Assembly: GCF_003335505.1 (NCBI RefSeq)
Contig: NZ_QPEX01000030.1
Coordinates: 62,001-126,000 of the forward strand
Direction: 5' to 3'
Length of the DNA stretch: 64,000 nt
Origin: Bremerella cremea
Lineage (GTDB): Bacteria > Planctomycetota > Planctomycetia > Pirellulales > Pirellulaceae
Part shown: in pieces, positions 16,720-26,943 of the stretch
How positions within the stretch are numbered: the first letter of the stretch is position 1
Layout of the letters: every line of letters starts with the position of its first letter
Made by a program: the position numbers and the translations under genes
The notes under the pieces: model-generated
Seen by the model: the letters and a program-made list of their open reading frames with translations, nothing else
Database searches by the model: none
Told to the model about the DNA's origin: nothing

Positions 16720-17631
16720 TTATTGAATGATGCGATCGTCTTCTGGCTTGTCGACACGAGGGGTCTGACCTCCCCGGAGAACACTGTTTCCTTCGAACAA
16801 CGATCGTTGATCAATAGGTTCAGGGGAAAGCCAATCCGATTCCTCGAACTGACCGCTCTGGCCGTAGGCTGCCAAAGCGTTCTTGTAACAGGTTAGCTCA
16901 ACGTGCTCTTGGGGAATACCCCGCTCTAGCATCAAATTGCCAGTTTTCGGGACCGCTAGCGGATCGGACACACCCCAGTCGGCGGAGGAATCGATAATGA
17001 TTCGCTCAGCGCCATATTTTTTAACGACTTCTACCATTCGTTCGTTCCCCATTTTGGTCTTCGGATAGATGGTAAACGCCGTCCAGTAGCCGCGTCTTAA
17101 GACCTCTTCACACGTCTCTTCGTTGTTGTGATCGATGACCACCATATGGGGTGGGATTTCATGTTCTTCAATGATGTCCATGCTCCGATACGTTCCCTGC
17201 TTTTTGTTGCGATGAGGCGTATGGATCAAGATGGGTAGATTGACTTCTTTGGCCATTTCTAGCTGAATACGCAGGTACTTTTCTTCTGCGGCGGTCATGT
17301 CGTCGAAGCCGATTTCGCCGACGGCCACGACGTTTTCTTTCGCCAGAAACAGCGGCATCAATTCCATGACCTGTTCGGCGAGCGCCTCGTTGTTGGCTTC
17401 CTTCGAGTTGAGGCCAATTGTGCAGTAATGGCGAATCCCAAATTGGGCTGCCCGAAACTTCTCGAACCCAACCAGGCTGCTGAAGTAGTCTTGAAACGAA
17501 CCGATATTGGTCCGCGGCTGACCGAGCCAGAAAGCCGGCTCAATAATCGCCGCAACGCCGGCCGCAGCCATCGCTTCGTAGTCGTCGGTTGTACGCGAGG
17601 TAACGTGAATGTGCGGGTCGATGAATTTCAT
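16720..17631 (-). CDS. eboB: EboB-like TatD-related metal-dependent hydrolase
   Basis: 303 residues. FIDPHIHVTSRT opens with the HxH metal site of TatD/amidohydrolase barrels. VVAVGEIGFDD supplies the conserved Glu, LPILIHTPHRNK and MVVIDHNNEETCEEVL the later His ligands, and IIIDSSADWGVSDPLAVPK the closing Asp. The SADWG ending and the next gene upstream, an EboA-domain protein 69 bp away on the same strand, identify it as the hydrolase of an ebo cluster. Ebo proteins in cyanobacteria and proteobacteria have been linked to moving precursors of secondary metabolites such as the scytonemin monomer to the periplasm. The remaining ebo genes are not in the window. Confidence 0.8.
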   Translation of the reverse strand: MKFIDPHIHVTSRTTDDYEAMAAAGVAAIIEPAFWLGQPRTNIGSFQDYFSSLVGFEKFRAAQFGIRHYCTIGLNSKEANNEALAEQVMELMPLFLAKENVVAVGEIGFDDMTAAEEKYLRIQLEMAKEVNLPILIHTPHRNKKQGTYRSMDIIEEHEIPPHMVVIDHNNEETCEEVLRRGYWTAFTIYPKTKMGNERMVEVVKKYGAERIIIDSSADWGVSDPLAVPKTGNLMLERGIPQEHVELTCYKNALAAYGQSGQFEESDWLSPEPIDQRSLFEGNSVLRGGQTPRVDKPEDDRIIQ

Positions 17632-17700
17632 GGTTGGTTACAAGCAAGTGTGGGGTTGTCAGTGTTCAGTTTCAGCAAAACGCCAAGCGATGTGGCATGC

Positions 17701-18576
17701 CTACGAAGGGTAAGCTTGTTGGGCAATTTCTCGCCAAGTGATGCTACCGCTTTCGGCTCGCTTGGCTATTTCAGGATCGGTTTGCAGGATCGCGTCCGCT
17801 TCGTCTAGGGCGGTGGAAACAAGAGCCAAGGCGATTGCCGATTTCTCTAGCGTCTCGCCGGTTGCATACAACGCTTTCATGTCTTCCAAGGCGATCTCGT
17901 CGGCGAACGGGGCGGCGACTCGCCACAGCTCGACTGGGATAGGCCGCTTCGCGGCACGGCGTTCGTGGGCAAAGTCGATTAGCATGCGAGCCAAGTCTGG
18001 GTTCACACGCTGGTCGAGCCCTTCAATCGGATCGAGCGCCGCGCCGATGAACAGGGCTTTTAAGACCATCTGGTTCCAGGCCGGCTCTTGCATGAGCTCC
18101 ATCGGCAAAGGATTGCAGTGGGCGATCGCACAAAAAACCGTCTGAATGTTGGTGCGGATTCCTTCGGCCAAGCGGTCGTCGAACAGTTCCTGATGAGGCA
18201 GCAACTGCAAAGCTTGATACAAGCAGATCTGCTCGCGAACCTCGGCCGTTTGAAAGAGTTTCTCAATCGTCGCGAACCAGGCCGCATCGTCTTCGCTGGG
18301 CAACGACATCAGCAGCAAGACGCGAGCCGCTTGATCGATGGTCCAGGTCTGAGGTTGCCAGCCAGGGCGGGCCTCGGCGGCGTCGTTGATGTCACGCTCG
18401 GTTAGTTGCAGATCTGCTTTGCCGATCTTGCGAGGGGTGAAACCGAAGGCCATGTACAGCGACTTGGGTTCTCCCGTGGTGACTGCTTCGCGCTGGGTAT
18501 CGAGCCAAGCTTGACCGTCATCGGAAGCTTGTCGCAAGATCCAATTCTCTAGCAACTGAATTGGCGTGTATGACAT
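17701..18576 (-). CDS. eboA: EboA-domain protein
   Basis: 291 residues from ATG 18574-18576; a TTG three codons earlier is the alternative. The core LYQALQLLPHQELFDDRLAEGIRTNIQTVFCAIAHCNPLPMELMQEPAWNQMVLKALFIG is the distinctive EboA region. The N-terminal part is helical with AARVLLLMSLPSEDDAAWFATIEKLF. It is predicted soluble. EboA has no known biochemical activity; it occurs in ebo clusters with the TatD-like EboB, a UbiA-type prenyltransferase and a dehydroquinate synthase-like enzyme. Only eboB follows here. The gene ends 69 bp before eboB, so the two are probably one transcript. Confidence 0.82.
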   Translation of the reverse strand: MSYTPIQLLENWILRQASDDGQAWLDTQREAVTTGEPKSLYMAFGFTPRKIGKADLQLTERDINDAAEARPGWQPQTWTIDQAARVLLLMSLPSEDDAAWFATIEKLFQTAEVREQICLYQALQLLPHQELFDDRLAEGIRTNIQTVFCAIAHCNPLPMELMQEPAWNQMVLKALFIGAALDPIEGLDQRVNPDLARMLIDFAHERRAAKRPIPVELWRVAAPFADEIALEDMKALYATGETLEKSAIALALVSTALDEADAILQTDPEIAKRAESGSITWREIAQQAYPS

Positions 18577-18734
18577 GTTGATCAAACCTGGTTGTCAAAT
18601 GGAGGATACCTTGCCGCTTAGTGCCGCGTTAAGGGACCATTCTGTAGCCTAAGCCTTGGAAGTCGCTCTGGCAAGTTATTCGCAGCAGCGTCGTGAGTTC
18701 CCACTAAGGGATGTAAATTGTTGTGGTTTAACGA

Positions 18735-20170
<1,436 letters not shown>

Positions 20171-21181
20171 ATGACTCCTGAGTCTCCTTTGTCCGCGCAA
20201 TCTGGTTCGGCCGCTTCGTTGGCTGGGGATGCGATTCGTCCCCTGGCCATGGACACCTCTCCTCGTTTGCTGCCCGATGTGGCAAACGATACCGCTCCGC
20301 AGTTTCAATCGGCGATCGATCGGGTGGGGATGTCGGGGATCGAGGTGGCCATTCTCGTGCGCGGCGAAGATGATGTGTTAATGCGAACCCCTGCCAGGGT
20401 CGATGCTTACGTTAGCCTGGACGATCCGGCCATCAAAGGCATTCACATGTCGCGGCTCTATTTGAGCCTGCAGAACGAACTGCACACCGAGTTCTCGCGG
20501 AAGCAGATCGAACGCATTCTGGGGCGATTTCTGGAAACGCACCAAGGAATGAGCGCGTCGGCATACCTGTGTTTTTCGTTCGAGCACATGATTCAACGGG
20601 CCTCTTTGCTTTCCGATAACTTGGCTTGGCGGAGCTATCCCATCCAGGTCGAAGCGTTACGCAAAGGGGACGAGGTCAAGTATCGCGTGCATGTACGTTT
20701 GACCTATTCGAGCGCCTGTCCCTGTTCAGCGGCTCTTTCTCGCCAGCTCTTGCAGCAGCAATTTGAAGAGCAGTTCTATGGTCATAATTGGCTTAGTGCT
20801 TCGACGGTGCTTAGTTGGCTCGGGGCCAATAGCACCCTGATCGCCGTACCGCATAGCCAACGCAGCCATGCCGACATTACCGTAGACTTGGACGAAACTC
20901 GCAGCGACTTACCAATCGAAGAGATCATCCAGCGGACCGAAGGAGTGCTCAATACGGCTGTTCAGGCCGCCGTAAAGCGAGCCGACGAGCAAGAGTTCGC
21001 CCGTTTGAATGGCGAGAATTTGATGTTCTGCGAAGATGCTGCCCGGCGGATGAAATCGGCCATCGACCAGATGGAAGGTGTCACCGACTACCGCATTCAA
21101 GCCAGTCACTTCGAAAGCTTGCACCCGCACGATGCCGTGGCAATTGTCGTAAAAGGTGTGCCAGGCGGGCTGAAGCCGTAA
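20171..21181 (+). CDS. folE2: GTP cyclohydrolase I type IB (FolE2)
   Basis: 336 residues. The enzyme turns GTP into dihydroneopterin triphosphate for folate and related pterins. Motifs of the FolE2 family: IKGIHMSRLY, THQGMSASA, LTYSSACPCSAALSRQL with the catalytic/metal Cys, AVPHSQRSHA, ENLMFCEDAARR and the closing SHFESLHPHDAVAI. FolE2 can work with metals other than zinc, unlike FolE. The AAGGA ribosome site is clear, spaced 7 nt from the ATG. It is followed after 61 bp by a MazG-like gene on the same strand. A zinc-independent HemB sits divergently next to it. Confidence 0.95.
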   Translation: MTPESPLSAQSGSAASLAGDAIRPLAMDTSPRLLPDVANDTAPQFQSAIDRVGMSGIEVAILVRGEDDVLMRTPARVDAYVSLDDPAIKGIHMSRLYLSLQNELHTEFSRKQIERILGRFLETHQGMSASAYLCFSFEHMIQRASLLSDNLAWRSYPIQVEALRKGDEVKYRVHVRLTYSSACPCSAALSRQLLQQQFEEQFYGHNWLSASTVLSWLGANSTLIAVPHSQRSHADITVDLDETRSDLPIEEIIQRTEGVLNTAVQAAVKRADEQEFARLNGENLMFCEDAARRMKSAIDQMEGVTDYRIQASHFESLHPHDAVAIVVKGVPGGLKP

Positions 21182-21242
21182 CCCTGGGTCGCAGTTCTAC
21201 GAAGGCAAGCAGTAAGACTCTTTCAGCAATTTTGAGCGATAA

Positions 21243-21590
21243 GTGACTCACCAAGATCAGCCTCTAACCCTGCGTCAGGCTCAAGATGAAGTCGATCGGT
21301 GGATTCAAACGATCGGCGTGCGATACTTCTCGGAGTTGACCAACTTGGCGCAGTTGGTCGAAGAGGTCGGCGAAGTGGCCCGTGTTATTTCCCGCACGTA
21401 CGGCGAGCAAAGCTTTAAACCTTCGGACGAGAAAGTGGAGCTCTCCGACGAACTCGCCGATGTCTTGTTCGTGCTGATTTGTCTGGCGAATCAAACCGGA
21501 GTCGATCTGACCGACGCGTTAAAGCGGAACTTAGACAAGAAGACGAAACGCGATGCGACCCGTCATCAGCAAAACGAAAAGCTGAAGTAA
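21243..21590 (+). CDS. MazG-like nucleotide pyrophosphohydrolase
   Basis: 115 residues from GTG 21243. A single all-alpha NTP-PPase module: LTNLAQLVEEVGEVARVISRTYGEQ with the EExxE metal motif, and ELSDELADVLFVLICLANQTGVDL with the second ExxD. Such small MazG enzymes cleave NTPs, often non-canonical or damaged ones, to NMP and pyrophosphate. It follows folE2 by 61 bp, so co-transcription is likely. A role in trimming a pterin triphosphate is possible but only suggested by position. Confidence 0.85.
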   Translation: MTHQDQPLTLRQAQDEVDRWIQTIGVRYFSELTNLAQLVEEVGEVARVISRTYGEQSFKPSDEKVELSDELADVLFVLICLANQTGVDLTDALKRNLDKKTKRDATRHQQNEKLK

Positions 21591-22211
21591 GCCCCACACA
21601 GGCAACACCTACGAATCAGGTGTCCATCGGGCGGAAGAAATACTTCCTGCTAAAGCGGCATGATCTGCCGTTGTTCTAGGGAAAGCACGAAGCGAAGGAT
21701 GATCATCCGCTGTTGAGCAAGTCTGGGGAGCGAACTCGATAATGCTTCGGTCGTGAATTCCTTCGTCTGTATTCTTGCCGAGCGTGGTCGCCAAGCTGAT
21801 TGGTGGACAGTGGTTACGTGAATTGTGGTTGGACTTTACCACCGTGGATTGACTTTGGTTTTTCTGCTTTTGAGGCTAAAGCTGCCGGGCACGTCGTCTT
21901 AGTCAGCGAGGATGGCCAGCAAGCGCGTTGAGGTGCCCCAGGGAGCGTCTAGACGCGTTACCCCCTTTTATTAGGTACTAGCAATTCACTGTGAAAAATG
22001 GTACGATGGTCGAAGCTGTAGAAAGCACTACCGCGTTATGAGAGGGGCATGAGGTCTCCGGTGGCGAGAGTAGTGTTTTCTTTTCTGTACGATCGCGTGA
22101 GTCAATTTCAACGGACTTCACAGGCTACGGACAGCCATCTGGCTTTATGGAGAAAGTCATAACGTACAAGCAGGAGGCTAAGCTCTTCGAATCCTTGTAT
22201 AGGAGCTTCCC
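21591..22211. other. Gene-poor stretch with palindrome and structured element
   Basis: No protein-like ORF was found. It holds the 12-bp palindrome GCGTCTAGACGC at 21945-21956 and the hairpin at 22021-22080 described separately. TACGAT at 22002-22007 could serve as a -10 box, but no good -35 is seen. Confidence 0.4.
22021..22080 (+). ncRNA. Candidate structured RNA or attenuator
   Basis: GAAAGCACTAC (22021-22031) pairs over 11 positions, with one G-U, with GTAGTGTTTTC (22070-22080). The stem closes a 38-nt G-rich interior. TTTTC follows directly, so the right arm plus T-rich tail looks like a terminator. A transcript begun from the TACGAT at 22002 would be about 75 nt. It lies 131 bp before the 71-residue ORF. 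Confidence 0.35.
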
Positions 22212-22427
22212 ATGCTGACCGATGGTGAAAAGAAAGTCCTCAGAACATTCCGCCAATACTTGATGGATCCAGGCCGAATGCTCTGCTTCACTGGCCCCAT
22301 GCTGGCGACCCATAAAAATTCTCTCGCGAAATTGGTCAAGCGGGAATACTTGATTCCTGAAACATTTAAAGGCGCCTACAGCCTAACCAACGCTGGCTTT
22401 CAGGCCATGCGAACTTGCGGAAAATAA
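22212..22427 (+). CDS. 71-residue protein, possible winged-helix-like
   Basis: ATG 22212 is preceded by AGGAG at good distance. The peptide is well structured: DGEKKVLRTFRQYLMDPGRML...THKNSLAKLVKREYLIPETFKGAYSLTNAGFQAMR. The helix-helix-strand order ending in YSLTNAGFQAM resembles the end of MarR/PadR-like winged helices (recognition helix, wing, then TxxG), but it is too short for a full domain call. A strong terminator follows. It is probably real; function unknown, possibly a small regulator or phage-derived. Confidence 0.65.
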   Translation: MLTDGEKKVLRTFRQYLMDPGRMLCFTGPMLATHKNSLAKLVKREYLIPETFKGAYSLTNAGFQAMRTCGK

Positions 22428-22457
22428 CAGCCTGTTCCAAGGTTGAATTGCTATATT

Positions 22458-22504
22458 CGGGTGTCGGGATGACTTTACCAAGAGGTCGCCCGGCACCCGT
22501 TTTT
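22458..22504 (+). terminator. Rho-independent terminator
   Basis: CGGGTGTCGGG (22458-22468) pairs with CCCGGCACCCG (22489-22499), 11 bp with one G-U, followed by TTTTT. It ends the 71-residue gene. The 230 bp after it hold no gene. Confidence 0.85.
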
Positions 22505-22737
22505 CGTTCATAATTCTAAAGTGTGAACCCCGCTGCCAGGACGGCAAGTCTGGCTACCCGGACAAGTGGCATGGAAGCCGCTTGCTCCTGACAGGTGGCC
22601 TAAGTCATTGAATCTAGCGCAGTTGCGAAGCGAATGCGCTTCCGCCGCGACTTGTGTCTAACGGCAGGCAGGCGTTTCTTTTGTTCGGGTGTTTGCTGAT
22701 TGATCTTTTGAATCAGCCTTGTGGGGAGAAGCTACTG

Positions 22738-23526
22738 GTGATTCGCGACTGCTTTTTGGCGTTGGGGCTCTCGGTGGTTCTTATGCCTATTGCAAATGTT
22801 ATCGGGGAAGAAAGGTCTTGTGCCTGGAAGCAAACTGCTACGTTAGACGCTCCAGAGGCCAATCAGGCCGCAGCGGCAGACGAGTCGTTTGTTTATGCGA
22901 TCAATAACACCATGGTCGCCAAGTACGGACGGGCTAGTGGTGAGCTTGTTGCGAAAAGTGAAGGGGACGCGCAGCATCTTAACAGTGGATTTCTCCACGA
23001 AGGGAAGCTGTACTGTGCCCACTCGAATTATCCTTTCAAGCCAGAGTCGAGCATCATTAAGGTGCTTGATGTCGCGTCGATGCAGTTGAGCGACTTTCAT
23101 CGCTTCGGGCATTCGCCACATGGCAGCCTAACCGTGGCGGTGTTTAAGGATGAGGCATGGTGGTGTGTGTTCGCGGTTTATGGCAAAGGGGACAATGCCC
23201 GCACGGTTCTAGTGAAGTTTGATCCCGCGTGGCAAGAGCAAGCCGTTTGGACCTTTCCCCCAAGCGTCGTGTCCGACTTGGGCTCGTCTAGTATCTCTGG
23301 TGGAATCTGGTTAGGGGACGAGTTCTTGGCGACGGGACACGATAAGAAGGTGATCTATCGGCTGAAGTTGCCAGAGACGGGTTCGGTTCTGATGCATACG
23401 GCAACTTGCCTAACCCCATTTCCCGGACAGGGGATCGCGATGGATCCGAAGACGGGCGGCTTAGTGGGAATTCATCGGCAGAAACGCCAAGTGATTTTCG
23501 CGGAGCATGCCTCGGCCAACCCTTAG
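22738..23526 (+). CDS. Secreted beta-propeller-like protein of unknown function
   Basis: 262 residues from GTG 22738, chosen because GGGGAGAAG precedes it and the first residues (IRDCFLALGLSVVLMPIANVIG) form a signal peptide; an upstream GTG at 22654 adds a second hydrophobic stretch with no ribosome site. The mature part repeats blocks such as ESFVYAINNTMVAKYGRASGEL, GFLHEGKLYCAHSNYP, IIKVLDVASMQLSDFHRFGHSPHGSLT and GIAMDPKTGGLVGIHRQKRQVIF, the rhythm of an NHL/SMP-30-like propeller. No catalytic motif is recognised. It lies 99 bp before an SDR gene on the same strand. Confidence 0.65.
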   Translation: MIRDCFLALGLSVVLMPIANVIGEERSCAWKQTATLDAPEANQAAAADESFVYAINNTMVAKYGRASGELVAKSEGDAQHLNSGFLHEGKLYCAHSNYPFKPESSIIKVLDVASMQLSDFHRFGHSPHGSLTVAVFKDEAWWCVFAVYGKGDNARTVLVKFDPAWQEQAVWTFPPSVVSDLGSSSISGGIWLGDEFLATGHDKKVIYRLKLPETGSVLMHTATCLTPFPGQGIAMDPKTGGLVGIHRQKRQVIFAEHASANP

Positions 23527-23625
23527 CTCGCGCATACCGGCCAACGGCTTGCCGAGTAGGGATTGTGGAGGCTGGCAGCAATAGTGCAAGAGATCATCGC
23601 TTCTTTACTTCATGGAGAAAGCAAG

Positions 23626-24366
23626 ATGAAAACGTTAGAGAACAAAACGGCGATCGTTACTGGAGGTTCGCGTGGAATTGGAGCCAATATCTGTGTCAGC
23701 CTAGCCGCAGCAGGGGCGAAGGTGGTGGTCAATTACGCACGGCACCAGCAGGCCGCCGAGTCCGTCGTCGCGCAGATTATTGCGGAAGGAGGTCAGGCAG
23801 TGGCTGCGGCAGCAGACGTTGCTGAAGCTGCCGACGTGAAGAAACTGTTTGACGTTGCGGAAGCGAACTTTGGAACCGTTGACATCTTGGTAAACAACGC
23901 AGGCATCGTGCATTACAAGCCAATCGAGCTCACCACCGACGAAGAGTTTGATCGGGTGATGAAGGTAAACGTCAACGGCACATTCTATGGTCTGCGTGAA
24001 GCGGCCAAGCGATTGGCAGATGGGGGACGTGTTATCAATCTGTCGAGCTCCGCCGTGCGGATGATGTTGCCAACCTATGGTCCTTACTGCGCGTCGAAAG
24101 GGGCTGTCGAGCAGATGACACGGAGCTTCGCCAAAGAGATGGGATCGCGCGGAATCACCGTAAATGCCGTTTCGCCCGGACCAACCGAGACGGAGATGTT
24201 CCTGGGCAACAACGAAGCGGAAAAGATCGAGCGGATGCGTAACCTTTCAGCTCTCGGACGGCTCGGCAAGGTCGAAGACATGGGCCCGGTGATCGTCTTC
24301 TTGGCCAGCGCCGACGCCGGCTGGATCACAGGCCAAATCCTGCCGGTCAATGGCGGCACGGCCTAG
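23626..24366 (+). CDS. Short-chain dehydrogenase/reductase (FabG-like)
   Basis: 246 residues from ATG 23626, with GGAGAAAG upstream. Classical SDR: TGGSRGIG cofactor loop, NNAG, Ser in INLSSSA, YCASK with the Tyr-Lys pair, then SPGPTETEMF and the C-terminal WITGQILPVNGG. An Asn-Tyr-Ala-Arg (NYAR) stretch after beta-2 suggests NADPH. Oxidoreductases of this type span acyl-ACP reduction, sugar and alcohol metabolism, so the substrate cannot be named. It could be co-transcribed with the upstream propeller protein. Confidence 0.92.
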   Translation: MKTLENKTAIVTGGSRGIGANICVSLAAAGAKVVVNYARHQQAAESVVAQIIAEGGQAVAAAADVAEAADVKKLFDVAEANFGTVDILVNNAGIVHYKPIELTTDEEFDRVMKVNVNGTFYGLREAAKRLADGGRVINLSSSAVRMMLPTYGPYCASKGAVEQMTRSFAKEMGSRGITVNAVSPGPTETEMFLGNNEAEKIERMRNLSALGRLGKVEDMGPVIVFLASADAGWITGQILPVNGGTA

Positions 24367-24858
24367 TTCGGCGGTTCACCAAGATGGAAGTGTTGAAACA
24401 AGATAGGGCTGGTGGGGGCATCCTGCAGAATGCCGCAAATCGCAGCATTAGTTCTATGTGGGGAATCGCCTCTAGTAGGCTGGGCGGGGGGCGGTTGTTT
24501 TTGTTTGAAACGCTGAACAAAAGCCTTGATTTACCGTTATATCAGTTTTGCAGGCAGGTTAGTAAATTTACGCTTGTTTATTGGGCAACATAACGAAGCA
24601 ACACTCATGCGAGGGGGTAATGGAATTGCGTCTTTCTAAAATACTTTGGGGGAATACTTTATCTTAATAGGCTTGTTTTTCTTCTTTAGTGGGGCTTATT
24701 TCTTTTTGTGTCCGGGGGGTGCCCAAGTAGGCTATCGAGAAACTCAACTGACAACATGATTGTGGAACAGGTTTTGTATTAAAGAGATAACGGATTTGTT
24801 TATGGCTTTTTATTTGCCAATCCTGTTTTTTTCCTTTCCATAATTCTTGGAGTCCTCA
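24367..24858. other. AT-rich intergenic region upstream of a DUF1559 gene
   Basis: 492 bp with no protein-like ORF, notably richer in A/T than its surroundings. It contains T-rich runs and GGAG 7 nt before the ATG at 24859. It probably holds the promoter of the DUF1559 gene. No clear operator palindrome was seen. Confidence 0.4.
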
Positions 24859-25842
24859 ATGGACAGTCGTACCCCACGGCGACATGCTTTTACTTTGGTT
24901 GAATTGTTGGTGGTGATCGCCATTATTGGTGTCTTGATTGCGTTGCTGCTGCCTGCCGTGCAGCAAGCGCGTGAAGCGGCCCGGCGAATTCAATGCACCA
25001 ATAATCAGAAGCAAATCGGTCTGGCGATTCACAACTATCACGACACCTTCGGCAAGTTGCCTTACAACGCAGTTCCTCAGTCCGGCAGCGTGGGTGATCG
25101 TCAGCGTGGCCCATCTTGGCTTGTGCGGCTGTTGCCTTTTGTCGAGCAGAATTCGGCCTACGATCAGTTTGTGTTTACTGGGGACTGGACCATGCAAGAC
25201 GGTCCCAGCCCGAATGCGGCGGTCTTAGGGCTACTGCGTGTTCCTGGTTTCAATTGCCCTTCGAGCCCGCTGCCAGAAACTGAAAAGCAAAATACCAACG
25301 CTAACGGTGAGGTCGAGTTGCAATTAGTCAACTATGTCGGCATTACTGGTTCGTACTGGCAAGGTGGAACGTCGAACGTTGTGTCGACATCGCAACAAGA
25401 TAGCAGCTACGGCGACGCCGTTTACAACGGAATGATCGTGCCGGTTAGTTCCAAGAGTAATGCGATCCGCTTGGCCACCGTTTCCGATGGAACAACCAAC
25501 ACAATGATGGTCAGCGAACAGAGCGACTACTTCTACAACGCCAGTGGTGCGAAAGTTGATCGCCGTAGCAGTGGCCACGCTGGCAAATCGTGGGGCAACG
25601 GCGGTGGCGCTGGCAGTTGGACGGCCAACGTAACCACCGTTCGTTATGCGATTGCAACCGAAGGGGGAACGGGAAATGGCGCCGACTACCATGTCAACAT
25701 TCCCTTGGTCTCGGCGCATCCTGGTGGCGTGTTGATTACTCAGGGGGACGCCAGCGTTCGCTTTCTGGCAGAGACGGTCAATTTCGCGATCTTGACTGGT
25801 CTGGCCGATCGCCAAGACGGAAACGTGCTGGGCGAATTCTAA
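24859..25842 (+). CDS. DUF1559 prepilin-like secreted protein
   Basis: 327 residues from ATG 24859 (GGAG upstream; a TTG four codons earlier is possible). The N-terminus has a type IV prepilin/pseudopilin-like signal, [20 protein letters not shown], then [17 protein letters not shown], the stretch that marks planctomycete DUF1559 proteins. The C-terminus has the H-X9-DG-type ending ([38 protein letters not shown]). Planctomycetes carry tens to hundreds of these; roles in surface pili or fibres are suspected but unproven. A small lipoprotein gene follows, as often seen. Confidence 0.95.
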   Translation: MDSRTPRRHAFTLVELLVVIAIIGVLIALLLPAVQQAREAARRIQCTNNQKQIGLAIHNYHDTFGKLPYNAVPQSGSVGDRQRGPSWLVRLLPFVEQNSAYDQFVFTGDWTMQDGPSPNAAVLGLLRVPGFNCPSSPLPETEKQNTNANGEVELQLVNYVGITGSYWQGGTSNVVSTSQQDSSYGDAVYNGMIVPVSSKSNAIRLATVSDGTTNTMMVSEQSDYFYNASGAKVDRRSSGHAGKSWGNGGGAGSWTANVTTVRYAIATEGGTGNGADYHVNIPLVSAHPGGVLITQGDASVRFLAETVNFAILTGLADRQDGNVLGEF

Positions 25843-25873
25843 GTGACCGCCTCTTAATCACAAACCAATCGAG

Positions 25874-25908
25874 CAGGCTCATCCTACGTGGTGAGTCTGT
25901 GTTTTTTT
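25874..25908 (+). terminator. Rho-independent terminator after DUF1559 gene
   Basis: CAGGCTCA (25874-25881) pairs with TGAGTCTG (25892-25899), one G-U, followed by seven T at 25902-25908. It may only attenuate, since the lipoprotein gene starts 75 bp later. Confidence 0.7.
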
Positions 25909-25982
25909 CGACCGAGTGTCGCTGGCGTTTGGTTTCAGCGATCTCGGTACGAACTTTTAGATTTCATGGAGCTTAATCAAGA

Positions 25983-26402
25983 ATGACTTCTTGCAACTTT
26001 CAACCAGGGATCGCCACTTGGATTGTCATTTTGACGGTGAGCATCCTGGGGTGTGCCGAGCAAGACTACGGAGATTTGGGCAAGGTGACCGGCACCGTTA
26101 CGGTCGATGGTCAACCCTATTCCGGTGCATTGGTTACGTTTACGCCTGAAGAAGGTCGTCCTTCGCGAGGGATGACCGATGCGGCTGGAAACTACGAACT
26201 GATCTATATCCGAGATACCAAAGGTGCCGAGCCTGGCAAGCATCTCGTGGCAATCACGACCGTACCGCCAGAGCAGCCGGATGATTACAAGGGGCCTGAG
26301 TTTAGAGAGCCAATACCCGCCAAGTACAACGTGCGTTCAGAATTGGACAGGACGGTTGAATTAGGCCCCAACACGTTTGATTTCGAGTTGACGAAGAAGT
26401 AG
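25983..26402 (+). CDS. Small lipoprotein with transthyretin/carboxypeptidase-regulatory-like fold
   Basis: 139 residues. A hydrophobic signal ends in lipobox SILGC. The mature part reads KVTGTVTVDGQPYSGALVTFTPEEGRPSRGMTDAAGNYELIYI...GAEPGKHLVAITT, the beta-sandwich pattern of CarboxypepD_reg-like domains seen in many planctomycete lipoproteins that accompany DUF1559 genes. It probably sits in the outer membrane or periplasm. It lies downstream of the DUF1559 gene on the same strand. No catalytic residues are expected. It ends at a terminator. Confidence 0.82.
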   Translation: MTSCNFQPGIATWIVILTVSILGCAEQDYGDLGKVTGTVTVDGQPYSGALVTFTPEEGRPSRGMTDAAGNYELIYIRDTKGAEPGKHLVAITTVPPEQPDDYKGPEFREPIPAKYNVRSELDRTVELGPNTFDFELTKK

Positions 26403-26432
26403 GCGGCCTACGCCAAGCATTGTTCGTTTTTG

Positions 26433-26471
26433 AAAGACGCCTCGAATCTAAAGCGGTTGGGGCGTCTTTTT
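26433..26471 (+). terminator. Rho-independent terminator
   Basis: AAAGACGCC (26433-26441) pairs with GGCGTCTTT (26461-26469) and continues as a T run. It ends the lipoprotein transcript. Confidence 0.75.
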
Positions 26472-26532
26472 CATTTCTTGTCTCGGGATAGGATGGAAGG
26501 GCAATCCGCTTACTTCTGCCGAGGCGACAAGG

Positions 26533-26943
26533 ATGATCGATGAGCAAGAGCCTAATCCGAATTCCCACGAACAGGACGAGCCGTATCGTCCTTCGGTCGA
26601 GAGCATGAACTTTGGTCAGGTCGAACAAGAACTGCGTGACGTGTTCGGTGTTGCGGTGATGTATCTGCTGGTTCCGATCTTTTTGGTGGTTACCGGATCG
26701 ATCACTGCCATGGCCAGCGAGTGGTTGGTACGCGTTCTGCCTGGCTTGGCCGCCGTGTTTGTTTGCTACTGGGTGTTACTCAGGGCTTTCGGTCCGATGT
26801 ACGACGCCGCCCCGGAGTTAGCAATTCAATACGCGTTGCTCGTCTCGCGTCTCGGGGGAGGTATTATGGATACTTCTCATAGGCGCCTGTTGGCTCTCGC
26901 TGCGAGACGTGAAGAGTTGAAGACGTTCGACACCGAGAATTGA
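26533..26943 (+). CDS. Small membrane protein, function unknown
   Basis: 136 residues from ATG 26533 with AAGG upstream. The N-terminus is acidic and disordered (EQEPNPNSHEQDEPYRPS), followed by two hydrophobic helices (about residues 38-62 and 67-86) and a C-terminal helical tail. No family is recognised. It lies between a terminator and a long intergenic gap, so it is expressed alone. Clear topology and codon usage suggest it is real. Confidence 0.6.
   Translation: MIDEQEPNPNSHEQDEPYRPSVESMNFGQVEQELRDVFGVAVMYLLVPIFLVVTGSITAMASEWLVRVLPGLAAVFVCYWVLLRAFGPMYDAAPELAIQYALLVSRLGGGIMDTSHRRLLALAARREELKTFDTEN

Noticed and set aside
22505..22737. Start of the propeller-like protein at GTG 22654
   Set aside because: It would place a second hydrophobic stretch before the signal peptide and has no ribosome site, unlike GTG 22738.
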